Under the pieces are notes generated by a model. The model was not told where the DNA came from. It did no database searches and saw only the letters and a list, made by a program, of their open reading frames with translations. From positions 1 through 42,902 of the forward strand of contig JAIKWF010000096.1 in assembly GCA_024685005.1 (NCBI GenBank): a DNA stretch of 42,902 bases, written 5' to 3'. Every line of letters begins with the position of its first letter. The first letter of the stretch is position 1. Positions 11,961 through 20,577 of the stretch are shown in pieces. The stretch comes from Lachnospiraceae bacterium (GTDB lineage Bacteria > Bacillota > Clostridia > Lachnospirales > Lachnospiraceae). Both the position numbers and the translations under genes were made by a program.

Positions 11961-14900
11961 TCAATATTTTTTCAAAGAAACCTTCTTTTGTAACTTTTGT
12001 TTTTTCAGCATCTTCTTATACTTGCCGTAAAGCTTTTTCGGAACCAAAAGCTTCAGTTTTTTCTTTCTGCCGGAAAGCATTTTGGCTGTCAGTTTGATCA
12101 CTTTCTTTTTCCCGGTGATCTTCAGGGTTTTGATCTTTTTGTTCTTCAAAAGATCTTTCCCAACAGCCGTGACCTTGTAAGCTTTCCCTTTGATCACGAC
12201 CTTGCCGGGAATGATCGCCGTTCCCTTGCGGATCTTCACCTTCTCAACCTTAGCGCTTTCTTCGGATGTAATGCTGTAGGTGTTGCCGCTCTTTTTATCC
12301 TTATATACTTCCGGTTCCTTCTGAGGCTGCGCAGGAGTTTGCACTTCCGCCTGCCCTGCCGGGCTTCCCGGATTCTGCGAGGGCTTCTGCGTCTGCTGTT
12401 GAGTTTTCTGCTGCGCCGGTTTGATCGCCGGCTTATCGCTCTTTTCCGGCTCTTCCTTTTTCTCCTGTCCCTTCTTTTCTGTTTTGAATACAGGATGGAG
12501 ATCGCCGGCTTCCCATGTCTTCAGGTCGCTTCCGTCGCCATGATACAGCACCGTGTGGGTCAGGCCTGTTTCATTTTCCTCCAAAAGCGTCTGCAGCTCA
12601 TTCGCCTTTGCTACAGAAAGGATATTGTCGTTTAGCTCTTTTACAAAAGCCTCCGCTTTCAATGCACTGCCTTCCACTTTGTTTACCGTTTCACCAAAGC
12701 CCGCTTTTGTCACGTCCGTACCAACTACGGAATCTATCTTTTCTCCCGCAGCCGTTACTTTGGCATCCTTTTTTACGTACATAGCCTTTCCGGCAACAAT
12801 TCCCGCAAAGCGTCCTGCAAAAAGACCGGCATCGCTGGTGGTTTTGTTTGCCGTCACATCGCCGCATCCCACAGCGTTATAGTAGGCGCCTCCCGCCTGG
12901 CCCACCAGGCCGCCTGCATGGATTTTATTGTTGGTGGTGGCATCCGCTTCCACGGATCCGGCCGCAAGAACGTTGACACTGGTCACTCTGTTATCCATGC
13001 CATACAGCCCTCCGGCATAGACACTTCCCGCATCCGTGCCACCATATACAGATACATCCGAGATCACATTTTTCACAACGCCCCGCAGACCGCTGCCGCA
13101 AAAGCCCGCAGCTCTGGCATGGGAATCCGCGCTGTAAGATGATACAAAACCGCTCACCTTACAGTTATCCACTTCAAATCCGTTTTGAAGGCATCCTGCC
13201 AGCGCACCTACGTAGTTTTCATATTGGGTCTTTACATTCACAACCGCATCCACAAGTTCCACATTTTTGATACGGCAGATCTGCTCGTCTTCTGCAAAGT
13301 CTTCATTGGTCCTGTGGTTGCCGGTCACAGCGCCGAACAATCCGGCCGCCAGAGAGCATCTGGGATCTGCGGTGGGCGTATTTTTTGTACCGATGGAAAG
13401 CCCCAGAATCTTATGACCGTCTCCGTCATAGCTTCCCATAAAAGGATATGCACAATACTGGGTTCCCGCATTTTTGATCTTCGTCTTGATTCCCCAGCCG
13501 ATGGGAAGCCAGTCCCCTTCCGTCAGAGTGATATCCGCAGTCTGCTTAAACCAGAGGCCTTCATGATCCGTGTCAGCATTCAGACTCTCAGCCACATATC
13601 GAAGCTGTCTTTCATTTTCGATCAGGTACGGCTCCTGTTCCGTTCCCTTACCACCGGCAAATACCGATCCGTCAAACGCCGCATAATCGCTGGTATCTCC
13701 GTAGGTCGCTTTTTCCACAGCTTTTTTAAGAGCTTCCTCTTTTTCTTCCGCCGCTGCCTGATCATCACTGTAAACTGTCCCCGCCACGGCATTTTCGGAA
13801 ACGGTGATCGTTGCGATCACACTCTTTTCTTTATTCCTGCCATACCAGGTTCCGTCCGCCATTTTCGGTTCCTCTTCCCGGAACTTTTCAGCTTCAGGCT
13901 GTACATAAGTGATATTTGCATACTTGCCTTCGTGGAAAATCCTTCCTTCTTCCGTCTTCCACGTATAGAGCATGTTGTCTGCAGCAAAGCCGTATTTCTC
14001 AGGATCCGTGGGAAAAGCTGCAAAATCCGTGTTCAATTTTACTGCCAGATCGCCGGGCTTTGACTCATCATACTGATCATTGCCGCTGACAATGCCTCCC
14101 ACATAGGCATCTCCTTCTTCGTTCACACCGGATGTCACCTTGGTTCCGATGGATTCCACCGGACTAACAACCCGTCCGTCCACCTGCATGGAGCAGCTTT
14201 TGCCGTAATAGTTGTTATAGCATTTGCCAATGCCGGTCACCCAGCCAGAAACAGTGCCCACATATGTGGAATACGTCTTCGCCTTCATGGATCCCGTTGC
14301 AAAATTGCCCGACTCGTCTCCGGCATTTACCGCCACCAGAAGACTCAGGACCGCCATTCCTTCGTCACCGTTACTGCGGCTGGCATCGCCGATGATGCTG
14401 CCTTCATAGCTGTTTCCTGCCACAAGGCCCCTGTTATTCAATGCCACCAAGCCGCCAGCTTCCGCAAGACCGTTACCGCTTTTTACCGTAAGATCAATAT
14501 CAACATTTGCTTTGCAGTTCGTCACACTGCCGCAGTACTGATAAGCTGCGATACCGGCTGCGAAGCAGTTATTCTTATCTCCCTTTGCCCGTATCTTACC
14601 ACTAACGCTGCATCCGTCAATTCGTGCTCCGATCCTGTTTTCCTCGGTGGCCGTTTCGCTTTTGGCCATGTAGGATACGATTCCTCCCACATACAGTACG
14701 CTATTGCTTTCCGCATTGTAGTAAAAATCATTCAGATTTACATCTTTTACCACCGCACTGCCCTGCAGATTACTGAACAGCCCGAACCTGATACCGTCTC
14801 CGTCGATAACAGCCGGGGTATCCTCCGACCCCATCCGGATTCCGGTGATGGTTTTTTTGTTGCCGTCAAAAGTCCCTGCAAACGCATATTCATCTCCGCC

Positions 14901-16658
14901 GATGGGCGTCCACTGCGCGGAGGAAACATCCACATCCGCTGCAAGTTTTACAAAGTACCCCTTATAATCCACACTCCCCTTCACCGAAGAAGCAAAGGCG
15001 CGAAGCTGCTGCTCAGTTTCAATCAGAAAAGGATTCTCTTTCGTTCCGTCTCCACCGGCAAAAATAGTTTCATCCGGCTCTTCAAGCTCATAGACATCTC
15101 CGCCGGGCATCAGCTTTCCGCTTTTGACCACCCAGTTGCGAAGAGCGATATTCTCCAGACCGTAAGCATTCGCCAGGCGGGTCACGTCCTTCAGATTATC
15201 ATTCAGCCGATCAGCCATATCATCTGTTTTTATCTGATCTGCCGGAACGCTTTCCGTTGCAAAGCATTTATCATATCCCACGCTGGGGCTGTATCCCGTT
15301 CCCGCAAGGTCCACCGAGTTCTCGCTGACACTTTCGCCGCTGTAAACATTCATTTGCAGCTTAATGTCGTCTGCGAAATACGCGTATTTCCTAAGTGCTC
15401 CCCCTTCGGGGTAAACATATTCATTGTTGCTCCCCTTAACCATACCGCTTGTGGTGACCTGTCCTGCCAAAGCACCGACCCAGACATGCTTCGTCCCTGC
15501 ATTTCCCACAGTAGCATTTCCTAGGGAAACGGTATTCCACATTTTTCCGGGATACATGGCAGCCATTCCGCCTGCCATGCCTCCGAAGTTCACATTCTGC
15601 GGCGAAAGCGCTGTTTCACTTCCAAAGGAAATATCATTCACAAGAATCGCATTATTTCCCGCAGTTCCCACAAGTCCACCGGCATATGCGGAAAATGTCT
15701 GCGTGCTTTCCGCCAGTACTTCAGCTTCCGATACGCAGTTTTCCAAAAGAGAATACTGATCTATATATCCTATCATCCCCCCGGCGTAACACAGAGCTCC
15801 CGCCGCCTTGGATGCGACCTTGCCCCGCACGTTTACTGAATCCACCACACATCCTGCAGGCTGCGCTCCTTTTTCCGTACTGCCGGCCAGAATTCCCGCT
15901 TTGACCTTAACTTTTTCTCCTTCAATGGCAACGTCGGCGTTTACAATCTTCAGATCCTTTACAACAGCATCTTTTCCAAGCACGGAAAACAGCCCCACAT
16001 TGGCTTCGGTCGTGTAGGTTCCCTGAATGGAAATGCCGCTGATGGTTTTTCCGCTGCCGTCAAAGCTGCCCTGAAAGATGCTGCTCTTGCCATCTTCCGT
16101 ACCGATGGGATTCCAGGCTTCGTCCTCTGTAAGAAGAATGTTCTCTGTCACTTTCACATATTGCCCCTCATAAGAGGTCCCTGCATCCACGGAATCCGCA
16201 AAGGCGCGAAGCTGCTCCTCATTTTGAATACGGAAGGGATCGTTTTCCGTTCCCGTTCCGCCGGCAAAAATATCGTTCCCGGCCGCATCCTTCAGCGCTT
16301 CTTCCACCGCCTCGCGGATGCCCTCACAGCTCAAGGTTGCACCGGATACGACGTCCACCTCCGTAGTCTGTTTTTCGATGATGGAATCAAACATCCCCTT
16401 CGCCTTTTCCCAATAGGACGCCGTCTCTTTCTGGCTCTCTTCCTCGATCTTGTCGATCTTTCCGTCTGTCACCGTAACCTTCAGCCGGATCGATCCGTTA
16501 CGTCCCTGTCCTTCTCCGTAATATACTCCGTCCTTATAAACGGAGCTTACAGGCTCTCCTGCCCTTGTGCTGCCCGGAGAAAGCAACAAAAAAGCAAGGC
16601 CGAGAACAACAGCCTTACCCATGACTTTTTGAATAGATGTCTTTTTTTCTCTGCGCAT
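11961..16658 (-). CDS. Large secreted FMN-binding, GLUG-repeat protein with lysine-rich C-terminal cap
   Basis: The 1565-residue product begins with a signal peptide (hydrophobic stretch about residues 12-27, cleavage near STRAG). Residues about 38-122 match the FMN_bind domain, ending in DVVSGATLSCEGI; in this family the Thr of SGAT(S/T) receives FMN covalently from ApbE. Three long modules follow, each opening FAGG.GT...P(F/Y).I..E.QLR (near 131, 522 and 990) and then a PIG...F.G.(F/Y)DG...I.G(I/L) motif and GG(I/L/M)-type repeats, typical of GLUG motif proteins. Residues about 920-985 resemble an FMN_bind front half without SGAT. A Pro/Gln-rich linker (about 1390-1445) leads to a lysine-rich cap homologous to the ends of the two BspA proteins near 35600 and 38350. 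Likely an extracellular flavoprotein; substrate unknown. The start is uncertain because GAAAGGG directly abuts the ATG. Confidence 0.85.
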   Translation of the reverse strand: MRREKKTSIQKVMGKAVVLGLAFLLLSPGSTRAGEPVSSVYKDGVYYGEGQGRNGSIRLKVTVTDGKIDKIEEESQKETASYWEKAKGMFDSIIEKQTTEVDVVSGATLSCEGIREAVEEALKDAAGNDIFAGGTGTENDPFRIQNEEQLRAFADSVDAGTSYEGQYVKVTENILLTEDEAWNPIGTEDGKSSIFQGSFDGSGKTISGISIQGTYTTEANVGLFSVLGKDAVVKDLKIVNADVAIEGEKVKVKAGILAGSTEKGAQPAGCVVDSVNVRGKVASKAAGALCYAGGMIGYIDQYSLLENCVSEAEVLAESTQTFSAYAGGLVGTAGNNAILVNDISFGSETALSPQNVNFGGMAGGMAAMYPGKMWNTVSLGNATVGNAGTKHVWVGALAGQVTTSGMVKGSNNEYVYPEGGALRKYAYFADDIKLQMNVYSGESVSENSVDLAGTGYSPSVGYDKCFATESVPADQIKTDDMADRLNDNLKDVTRLANAYGLENIALRNWVVKSGKLMPGGDVYELEEPDETIFAGGDGTKENPFLIETEQQLRAFASSVKGSVDYKGYFVKLAADVDVSSAQWTPIGGDEYAFAGTFDGNKKTITGIRMGSEDTPAVIDGDGIRFGLFSNLQGSAVVKDVNLNDFYYNAESNSVLYVGGIVSYMAKSETATEENRIGARIDGCSVSGKIRAKGDKNNCFAAGIAAYQYCGSVTNCKANVDIDLTVKSGNGLAEAGGLVALNNRGLVAGNSYEGSIIGDASRSNGDEGMAVLSLLVAVNAGDESGNFATGSMKAKTYSTYVGTVSGWVTGIGKCYNNYYGKSCSMQVDGRVVSPVESIGTKVTSGVNEEGDAYVGGIVSGNDQYDESKPGDLAVKLNTDFAAFPTDPEKYGFAADNMLYTWKTEEGRIFHEGKYANITYVQPEAEKFREEEPKMADGTWYGRNKEKSVIATITVSENAVAGTVYSDDQAAAEEKEEALKKAVEKATYGDTSDYAAFDGSVFAGGKGTEQEPYLIENERQLRYVAESLNADTDHEGLWFKQTADITLTEGDWLPIGWGIKTKIKNAGTQYCAYPFMGSYDGDGHKILGLSIGTKNTPTADPRCSLAAGLFGAVTGNHRTNEDFAEDEQICRIKNVELVDAVVNVKTQYENYVGALAGCLQNGFEVDNCKVSGFVSSYSADSHARAAGFCGSGLRGVVKNVISDVSVYGGTDAGSVYAGGLYGMDNRVTSVNVLAAGSVEADATTNNKIHAGGLVGQAGGAYYNAVGCGDVTANKTTSDAGLFAGRFAGIVAGKAMYVKKDAKVTAAGEKIDSVVGTDVTKAGFGETVNKVEGSALKAEAFVKELNDNILSVAKANELQTLLEENETGLTHTVLYHGDGSDLKTWEAGDLHPVFKTEKKGQEKKEEPEKSDKPAIKPAQQKTQQQTQKPSQNPGSPAGQAEVQTPAQPQKEPEVYKDKKSGNTYSITSEESAKVEKVKIRKGTAIIPGKVVIKGKAYKVTAVGKDLLKNKKIKTLKITGKKKVIKLTAKMLSGRKKKLKLLVPKKLYGKYKKMLKKQKLQKKVSLKKY

Positions 16659-16713
16659 CCCTTTCTTTATGGCGCAAATGCCATACTCTCCTTTCTTCGA
16701 TAGATAACGCCAT
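16615..16713 (-). CDS. Possible 32-codon leader ORF overlapping the start of the GLUG protein gene
   Basis: In the 5' leader of the large secreted protein gene, an ATG at 16713 has AAGGAG exactly 8 nt upstream, a better ribosome binding site than that of the main gene. It opens a 32-codon frame (MALSIEERRVWHLRHKERDA at the start) that runs through the main start at 16658 in another frame and stops at 16615, inside the signal-peptide coding region. It is strongly basic. I recognise no family. It might couple or meter translation of the main gene, or be chance; no conservation evidence is available. Confidence 0.3.
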   Translation of the reverse strand: MALSIEERRVWHLRHKERDAQRKKDIYSKSHG

Positions 16714-16815
16714 CTCCTGCGCTCCTTCCATATAACTGCTCAGGGGGGGTGGAGCGCAGAACGTGGCGCATGGTAAATTATGGTGTATGTTGGTTTGTTG
16801 GCACTAACCGCAATC

Positions 16816-16844
16816 ATTATATAATCGCCACACCTTTTTGTCAA
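16816..16844 (-). promoter_or_regulatory. Consensus promoter of the GLUG protein gene (TTGACA-17-TATAAT)
   Basis: TTGACA at 16839-16844 and TATAAT at 16816-16821 are exact consensus boxes with 17-nt spacing. The resulting leader would be about 150 nt long and contains the overlapping leader ORF. Together with the terminator near 16970 this makes the secreted-protein gene an independent transcription unit. The remaining bases of this 423-nt gap (16659-17081) show no further gene; a run of seven C/G pairs at about 16743-16749 is the only other oddity. Confidence 0.85.
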
Positions 16845-16952
16845 CAGCTTATTTCGCTCGGTTAGTCTAAGCTACCCCACAACATAATGCACGCACTTTT
16901 TCTGTAACGCAGAACATTTCATTTCAAAAGACGCCTCCCACGGCAAACATAC

Positions 16953-16985
16953 AAAAACGGAGGCTCCCGAGGAACCTCCGTTTTT
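16953..16985. terminator. Bidirectional-looking intrinsic terminator
   Basis: AAAAACGGAGG (16953-16963) and CCTCCGTTTTT (16975-16985) form an 11-bp stem with an 11-nt loop and a T5 tail on the minus strand. It lies about 100 nt after the stop of the membrane protein gene at 17082 and insulates it from the promoter near 16830. Confidence 0.88.
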
Positions 16986-17081
16986 CTTATTCCTTATAAT
17001 GCCGCCTTTTGGCTATTACTTCAGCGCTTTTGTTTCCGTTCTTCCTCTTTGTCAAACGCATCCGGAAGTCATCCAAAAACA

Positions 17082-19190
17082 TCAGTACAGCGTAATGATA
17101 TCGTCCGGGCCGCCGTCTGTCACATTAAAGAACATGTCCATCCCGGTATCCGTCCCATCCTCACATAGACTTCCATACAGATATGCGTCCACAGGAAGAT
17201 CATACGCGCCGATGCCAAGAGGGTTCGTATCTTTATTTCCGTCCTGCTCCTCCACCTTCGTGATGATGATGCTAAACCGCTCACTTCCCTGCACATTCAC
17301 CCTGGGAAATGTGCGGGTAAATTCATCGATGCTGTGCATACCTCTCGTATCATAGCGTTCCAGGAAAACTCTTCCGCTCTTTTCTCCTTCAATCATGATA
17401 TCATACAGCCCGCCGGTTTCCTTCGCCAGATCCTTCTTCCCGATCCAAAAGCGAATGGTATCAAACCCTCTGTCCGCCACAAAGCTCTGTGTAAACAAGC
17501 TGCCATTCTCCATGTAATACATGCTGTGAAATTTTTTCTGGGTCACTACAGGTTTTACTGTGGCCGGAAAAGGAGTCTTGGCAAATATCGCAAGGATCCC
17601 GGCGGCCGCTGCAACCGCGACTCCTGCAGCAGCGATGCCTCTGCCGGACAACTTTTTACGCAACGCATTTGTATCGGCCGATTTAGCCGTATTAGAAGCA
17701 TCCTCGCCAGAAGCAAAAAGCAATCCAGCAGTTTTTTCTACCGCGGCGAGCCCGTCTGCTGACAGGTAGAACAGCACCGGCAAAAATCCGACGCTGTAAT
17801 AGGGATAGGTTTCCCATAGCAGATAAAAGCAGAATCCTCCCAGCAAGAAGATCCTGATCAGATCATCATAGGATATCTTTTCCTCTCGTTTTCCAAAAGT
17901 AAGCAGGGCCTTACCCATGCCAAACAGCACAAGCAGCAGCTGCGTCAGATGGAAGATCTGCTGCAGATAAAAGGAAAAGAAATGATCCGGTGTCCACAAA
18001 AGATCCGTCAGCCTGTCATTCCTGTTGAACATAGGGTAGTAAGAATGATTTCCATAGGACCAGTTATGAACGGTCTTGCGGAAAAAGAGGGCTGCAACGC
18101 CGGAAGGTCCCATCTCTTTAATCCGCCGCATAAGCTCGGCTTTCGTTGCCTCCGCCTTTTGGGCATGAGTAGGAAACGATGCAGTAAAGGCCAGGTCTTC
18201 GTCATTGTATTCCCCATTTCCCTGAAACGACATCATAACCCAATGGGTCACGGGAAATCTGGCTTCTTCATCATAATCCGGAATAATCTCCTTATACGCT
18301 GCATTTAAAAAGCAGATCACGATAAGCGCTCCCACCCCGCCTGCAAGCAGCAGGATAAGGGGTTTTTTCGGTCTTCGGAAAAGATAAAACACCAAGGATG
18401 CGATGACGCAAAGCAGAAGCGTCGCCCGAAACTGGGATGAAAACGCCGCCAGCGCTCCGAAGCATACATAAAATTTGAGGCTGTGCTCCTTTTGCATGCA
18501 GGCATAATACAGGAAAAAATATGTACTTGCAAAGAGCAGGGAAATATTTGTTGTGTAATAATAGGCACACCACAGATAAGTTCCCGGGCAAAGCAGCATA
18601 AAGATCAGCACTCTTTGCATCGCCCGTCTGCCTTTCACGCGATCCAGGATCATAAGGATCCCTGCTGCCGAAAGATCCACTGCTGCCACATCCGCAAGCG
18701 AAAGAAACAGCGGAAGCTTTGCCAGCGACACGCCCAGAAGCTTTCCGATAAAGACCATGAATACAGTAAATCCCAAAAAACAGTTCTGATGCCCCAGCTG
18801 ATTGAAATATTCAAAATCAAAACACTCAGGCATATTGTAAACATTGCTGATGGCGCTGGTTAAAACGCTGGTATTGTCCCACCAGATCTGAAGCGGATAA
18901 TGAACCGTCAAAAAGACCTGCAATCCTACAGCTAAAACAGACGCTATGATCAGCATGTAGCATGGGCTCTTCCCCTCCTCCCCCGGAAGACGGCGAAACA
19001 AAACACCCATCACCAGAAGATAGAGCAGGACCCCTGCTATCAGCAAAAGAACCATAACCGGCGCGGAAAACACACCCCGCAGCGCTCCGTCGCTGTCCGG
19101 ATGAACAAACCCAAAGCCGATGACGATCACAAGGAACAGGATCAGCATCACATATGGAATCAGAATCAGTTTATCAATCTTCTTTTGCAT
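17082..19190 (-). CDS. Large polytopic membrane protein, GT-C-like (function unknown)
   Basis: The 702-residue product has about a dozen hydrophobic segments from the N-terminus to roughly residue 560, then a soluble C-terminal domain of about 140 residues predicted outside the cell. After the third segment is a loop containing VHYPLQIWWDNTSVL and further on YNMPECFDFEYFNQLGHQN; acidic and aromatic loops of this kind are typical of GT-C-fold glycosyltransferases of the PMT/ArnT type that use lipid-linked sugars, but I cannot point to a definite catalytic signature. The start is taken as ATG 19190; a GTG three codons earlier (19199) is an alternative, both near GGAG. The start lies only about 22 nt after the rplL terminator, so expression probably depends on read-through. 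Alternative: a YfhO-like or other uncharacterised membrane protein. Confidence 0.7.
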   Translation of the reverse strand: MQKKIDKLILIPYVMLILFLVIVIGFGFVHPDSDGALRGVFSAPVMVLLLIAGVLLYLLVMGVLFRRLPGEEGKSPCYMLIIASVLAVGLQVFLTVHYPLQIWWDNTSVLTSAISNVYNMPECFDFEYFNQLGHQNCFLGFTVFMVFIGKLLGVSLAKLPLFLSLADVAAVDLSAAGILMILDRVKGRRAMQRVLIFMLLCPGTYLWCAYYYTTNISLLFASTYFFLYYACMQKEHSLKFYVCFGALAAFSSQFRATLLLCVIASLVFYLFRRPKKPLILLLAGGVGALIVICFLNAAYKEIIPDYDEEARFPVTHWVMMSFQGNGEYNDEDLAFTASFPTHAQKAEATKAELMRRIKEMGPSGVAALFFRKTVHNWSYGNHSYYPMFNRNDRLTDLLWTPDHFFSFYLQQIFHLTQLLLVLFGMGKALLTFGKREEKISYDDLIRIFLLGGFCFYLLWETYPYYSVGFLPVLFYLSADGLAAVEKTAGLLFASGEDASNTAKSADTNALRKKLSGRGIAAAGVAVAAAAGILAIFAKTPFPATVKPVVTQKKFHSMYYMENGSLFTQSFVADRGFDTIRFWIGKKDLAKETGGLYDIMIEGEKSGRVFLERYDTRGMHSIDEFTRTFPRVNVQGSERFSIIITKVEEQDGNKDTNPLGIGAYDLPVDAYLYGSLCEDGTDTGMDMFFNVTDGGPDDIITLY

Positions 19191-19212
19191 TCGTTTCACG
19201 CTCCGATTAGCA

Positions 19213-19239
19213 AAAAGCCCGGGATTAACCCGGGCTTTT
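19213..19239 (-). terminator. Intrinsic terminator after rplL
   Basis: AAAAGCCCGGG (19213-19223) and CCCGGGCTTTT (19229-19239) form a perfect 11-bp stem with a 5-nt loop and a T5 tail on the minus strand. It ends the rplJL transcript 32 nt after the rplL stop, directly before the membrane protein gene. Confidence 0.9.
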
Positions 19240-19271
19240 CTGTTTTCATTATAATCTCAGATGAGCTTAAA

Positions 19272-19649
19272 TTACTTAAGAGTAACCTTAGCGCCTTCTG
19301 CCTCAAGTTTAGCCTTGATGTCCTCAGCCTCTTCCTTAGAAGCGCCTTCCTTGATTACCTTAGGAGCAGCCTCAACGGTGTCCTTAGCTTCCTTCAGACC
19401 AAGACCGGTTACTTCACGAACAACCTTGATAACCTTAACCTTGTTAGCGCCTGCTTCGGTAAGCTCTACGTCGAACTCGCTCTTCTCCTCAGCTGCACCG
19501 CCTGCTGCGCCGCCTGCTGCTGCAACTACAACGCCTGCTGCTGCAGATACGCCGAATTTCTCTTCACATGCCTTTACCAGGTCATTGAGCTCAAGTACGG
19601 TAAGCTCTTCTACTGCACTGATGATCTCATCAATAGATAATTTAGCCAT
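19272..19649 (-). CDS. rplL: 50S ribosomal protein L7/L12
   Basis: L7/L12 forms the flexible ribosomal stalk that recruits translational GTPases. The 125-residue product has the N-terminal dimerisation part ([20 protein letters not shown]), an Ala/Gly-rich hinge around residues 35-55, and the C-terminal factor-binding domain with [20 protein letters not shown]. The ATG at 19649 has GGAGG 8 nt upstream. It follows rplJ by 51 nt and is the last gene before the rplL terminator. Confidence 0.98.
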   Translation of the reverse strand: MAKLSIDEIISAVEELTVLELNDLVKACEEKFGVSAAAGVVVAAAGGAAGGAAEEKSEFDVELTEAGANKVKVIKVVREVTGLGLKEAKDTVEAAPKVIKEGASKEEAEDIKAKLEAEGAKVTLK

Positions 19650-19700
19650 TTTTATTTCCTCCGTTTTAGTTTAGTTTCATTCTCAGTAATGTTTCAAATC

Positions 19701-20297
19701 TTATTCAGCCGGTGCTTCTGCTGCTTCTGCTGCGGGAGCTTCCTCGGCTGTCTCTGCTGCAGGCTCCTCTGCGGGAGCTTCCTCAGCAGGTGCTGCCTCT
19801 GCTGCCTGACCTGCGCCGCCTTTTTCAGCGAGCTGGTTCATGACGCGAGCAAAGTTAGCGATAGGTGACTGCAGGGATCCAAGCAATTTGGAAAGAAGTT
19901 CTTCCTTGCCGGGAATGGTAGCGATGTTAGCAATACCTGCTGCATCGTACTGCACACCTTCTACAACGCCGCCCTTGATCTCAAGCTTATCTGCTTCCTT
20001 TGCAAATTTACCAAGTACACGAGCCGGTGCTGTTGCGTCAGTTGTGGAGATTGCTGCTGCGCTGGGTCCTTCCAGAAGCTCTGTCAGGCACTCAAAATCT
20101 GTTCCCTTGAACGCAAAGTTCATCATGGTGTTCTTGTATACCTTATAGGTAACACCATTCTCGCGGCAGAGACGACGGAGTCTTGTATCCTGCTCAACCG
20201 TCAGTCCTCTGTAATCCACAAGGACAACAGACTGCGCATCCTTAATCGCATTGGAAATCTCCTCAACGACGGGCTGCTTTAATTCAACCTTTGCCAT
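19701..20297 (-). CDS. rplJ: 50S ribosomal protein L10 with Ala/Glu-rich tail
   Basis: L10 anchors the L7/L12 dimers to 23S rRNA and, with them, regulates its own operon. The 198-residue product is about 25-30 residues longer than typical L10; the surplus is a C-terminal low-complexity tail of roughly 38 residues made almost entirely of Ala, Glu and Pro after the L7/L12-binding helix. The core includes VDYRGLTVEQDTRLRR and YKVYKNTMMNFAF. The ATG at 20297 has AGGAGG 7 nt upstream. Control is expected through the L10 leader in front of it. Confidence 0.97.
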   Translation of the reverse strand: MAKVELKQPVVEEISNAIKDAQSVVLVDYRGLTVEQDTRLRRLCRENGVTYKVYKNTMMNFAFKGTDFECLTELLEGPSAAAISTTDATAPARVLGKFAKEADKLEIKGGVVEGVQYDAAGIANIATIPGKEELLSKLLGSLQSPIANFARVMNQLAEKGGAGQAAEAAPAEEAPAEEPAAETAEEAPAAEAAEAPAE

Positions 20298-20482
20298 TTT
20301 CTTACCTCCTTATAAATTTGTTTGCCGATCTAGGAGTGTAAAAAAAGCCTCCCCGAAAACAGGAAGGCATACGTTCATCTTAAATGATCTTTACGAATCC
20401 TTATCTCCTCGGCAGGCGTTTCATCATTCGATGTCTTCTTACGTCCTAAGACACCTGCTGTCTTCGGCAGGTCTTGACGACC
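20298..20482 (-). promoter_or_regulatory. L10 leader of rplJL
   Basis: The leader between the promoter and rplJ begins with AAGACCTGCCGAAGACAGC-type sequence followed by a matching AGGTG arm, the hallmark of the ribosomal protein L10 leader bound by the L10(L12)4 complex. It ends in an attenuator hairpin (20340-20368). In Bacillus subtilis this complex lowers rplJL transcription by favouring termination; the same layout here makes that mechanism likely. The assignment is by pattern recognition, not a covariance search. Confidence 0.8.
20340..20368 (-). terminator. Attenuator (intrinsic terminator) in the L10 leader
   Basis: On the minus strand, GCCTTCC and GGGAGGC arms (20347-20368) with one internal mismatch are followed by seven T residues (20340-20346). 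It lies 43 nt before the rplJ start, so termination here would switch the operon off. Confidence 0.8.
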
Positions 20483-20488
20483 TTTGCT

Positions 20489-20518
20489 AGAATAGCACAG
20501 CCCCGGCGTCTGTGTCAA
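20489..20518 (-). promoter_or_regulatory. rplJL promoter TTGACA-18-TATTCT
   Basis: TTGACA (20513-20518) and TATTCT (20489-20494) with 18-nt spacing place the transcription start just before the L10 leader. Between this promoter and the rplA terminator (20519-20671) there is no gene; the stretch contains only a two-copy 23-bp tandem repeat at 20578-20623. Confidence 0.75.
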
Positions 20519-20577
20519 GGCTTTTTATAATCTTTTCGCATCTTTTCGGTCATTTTTCATCTGTTCACCCCAACTGC

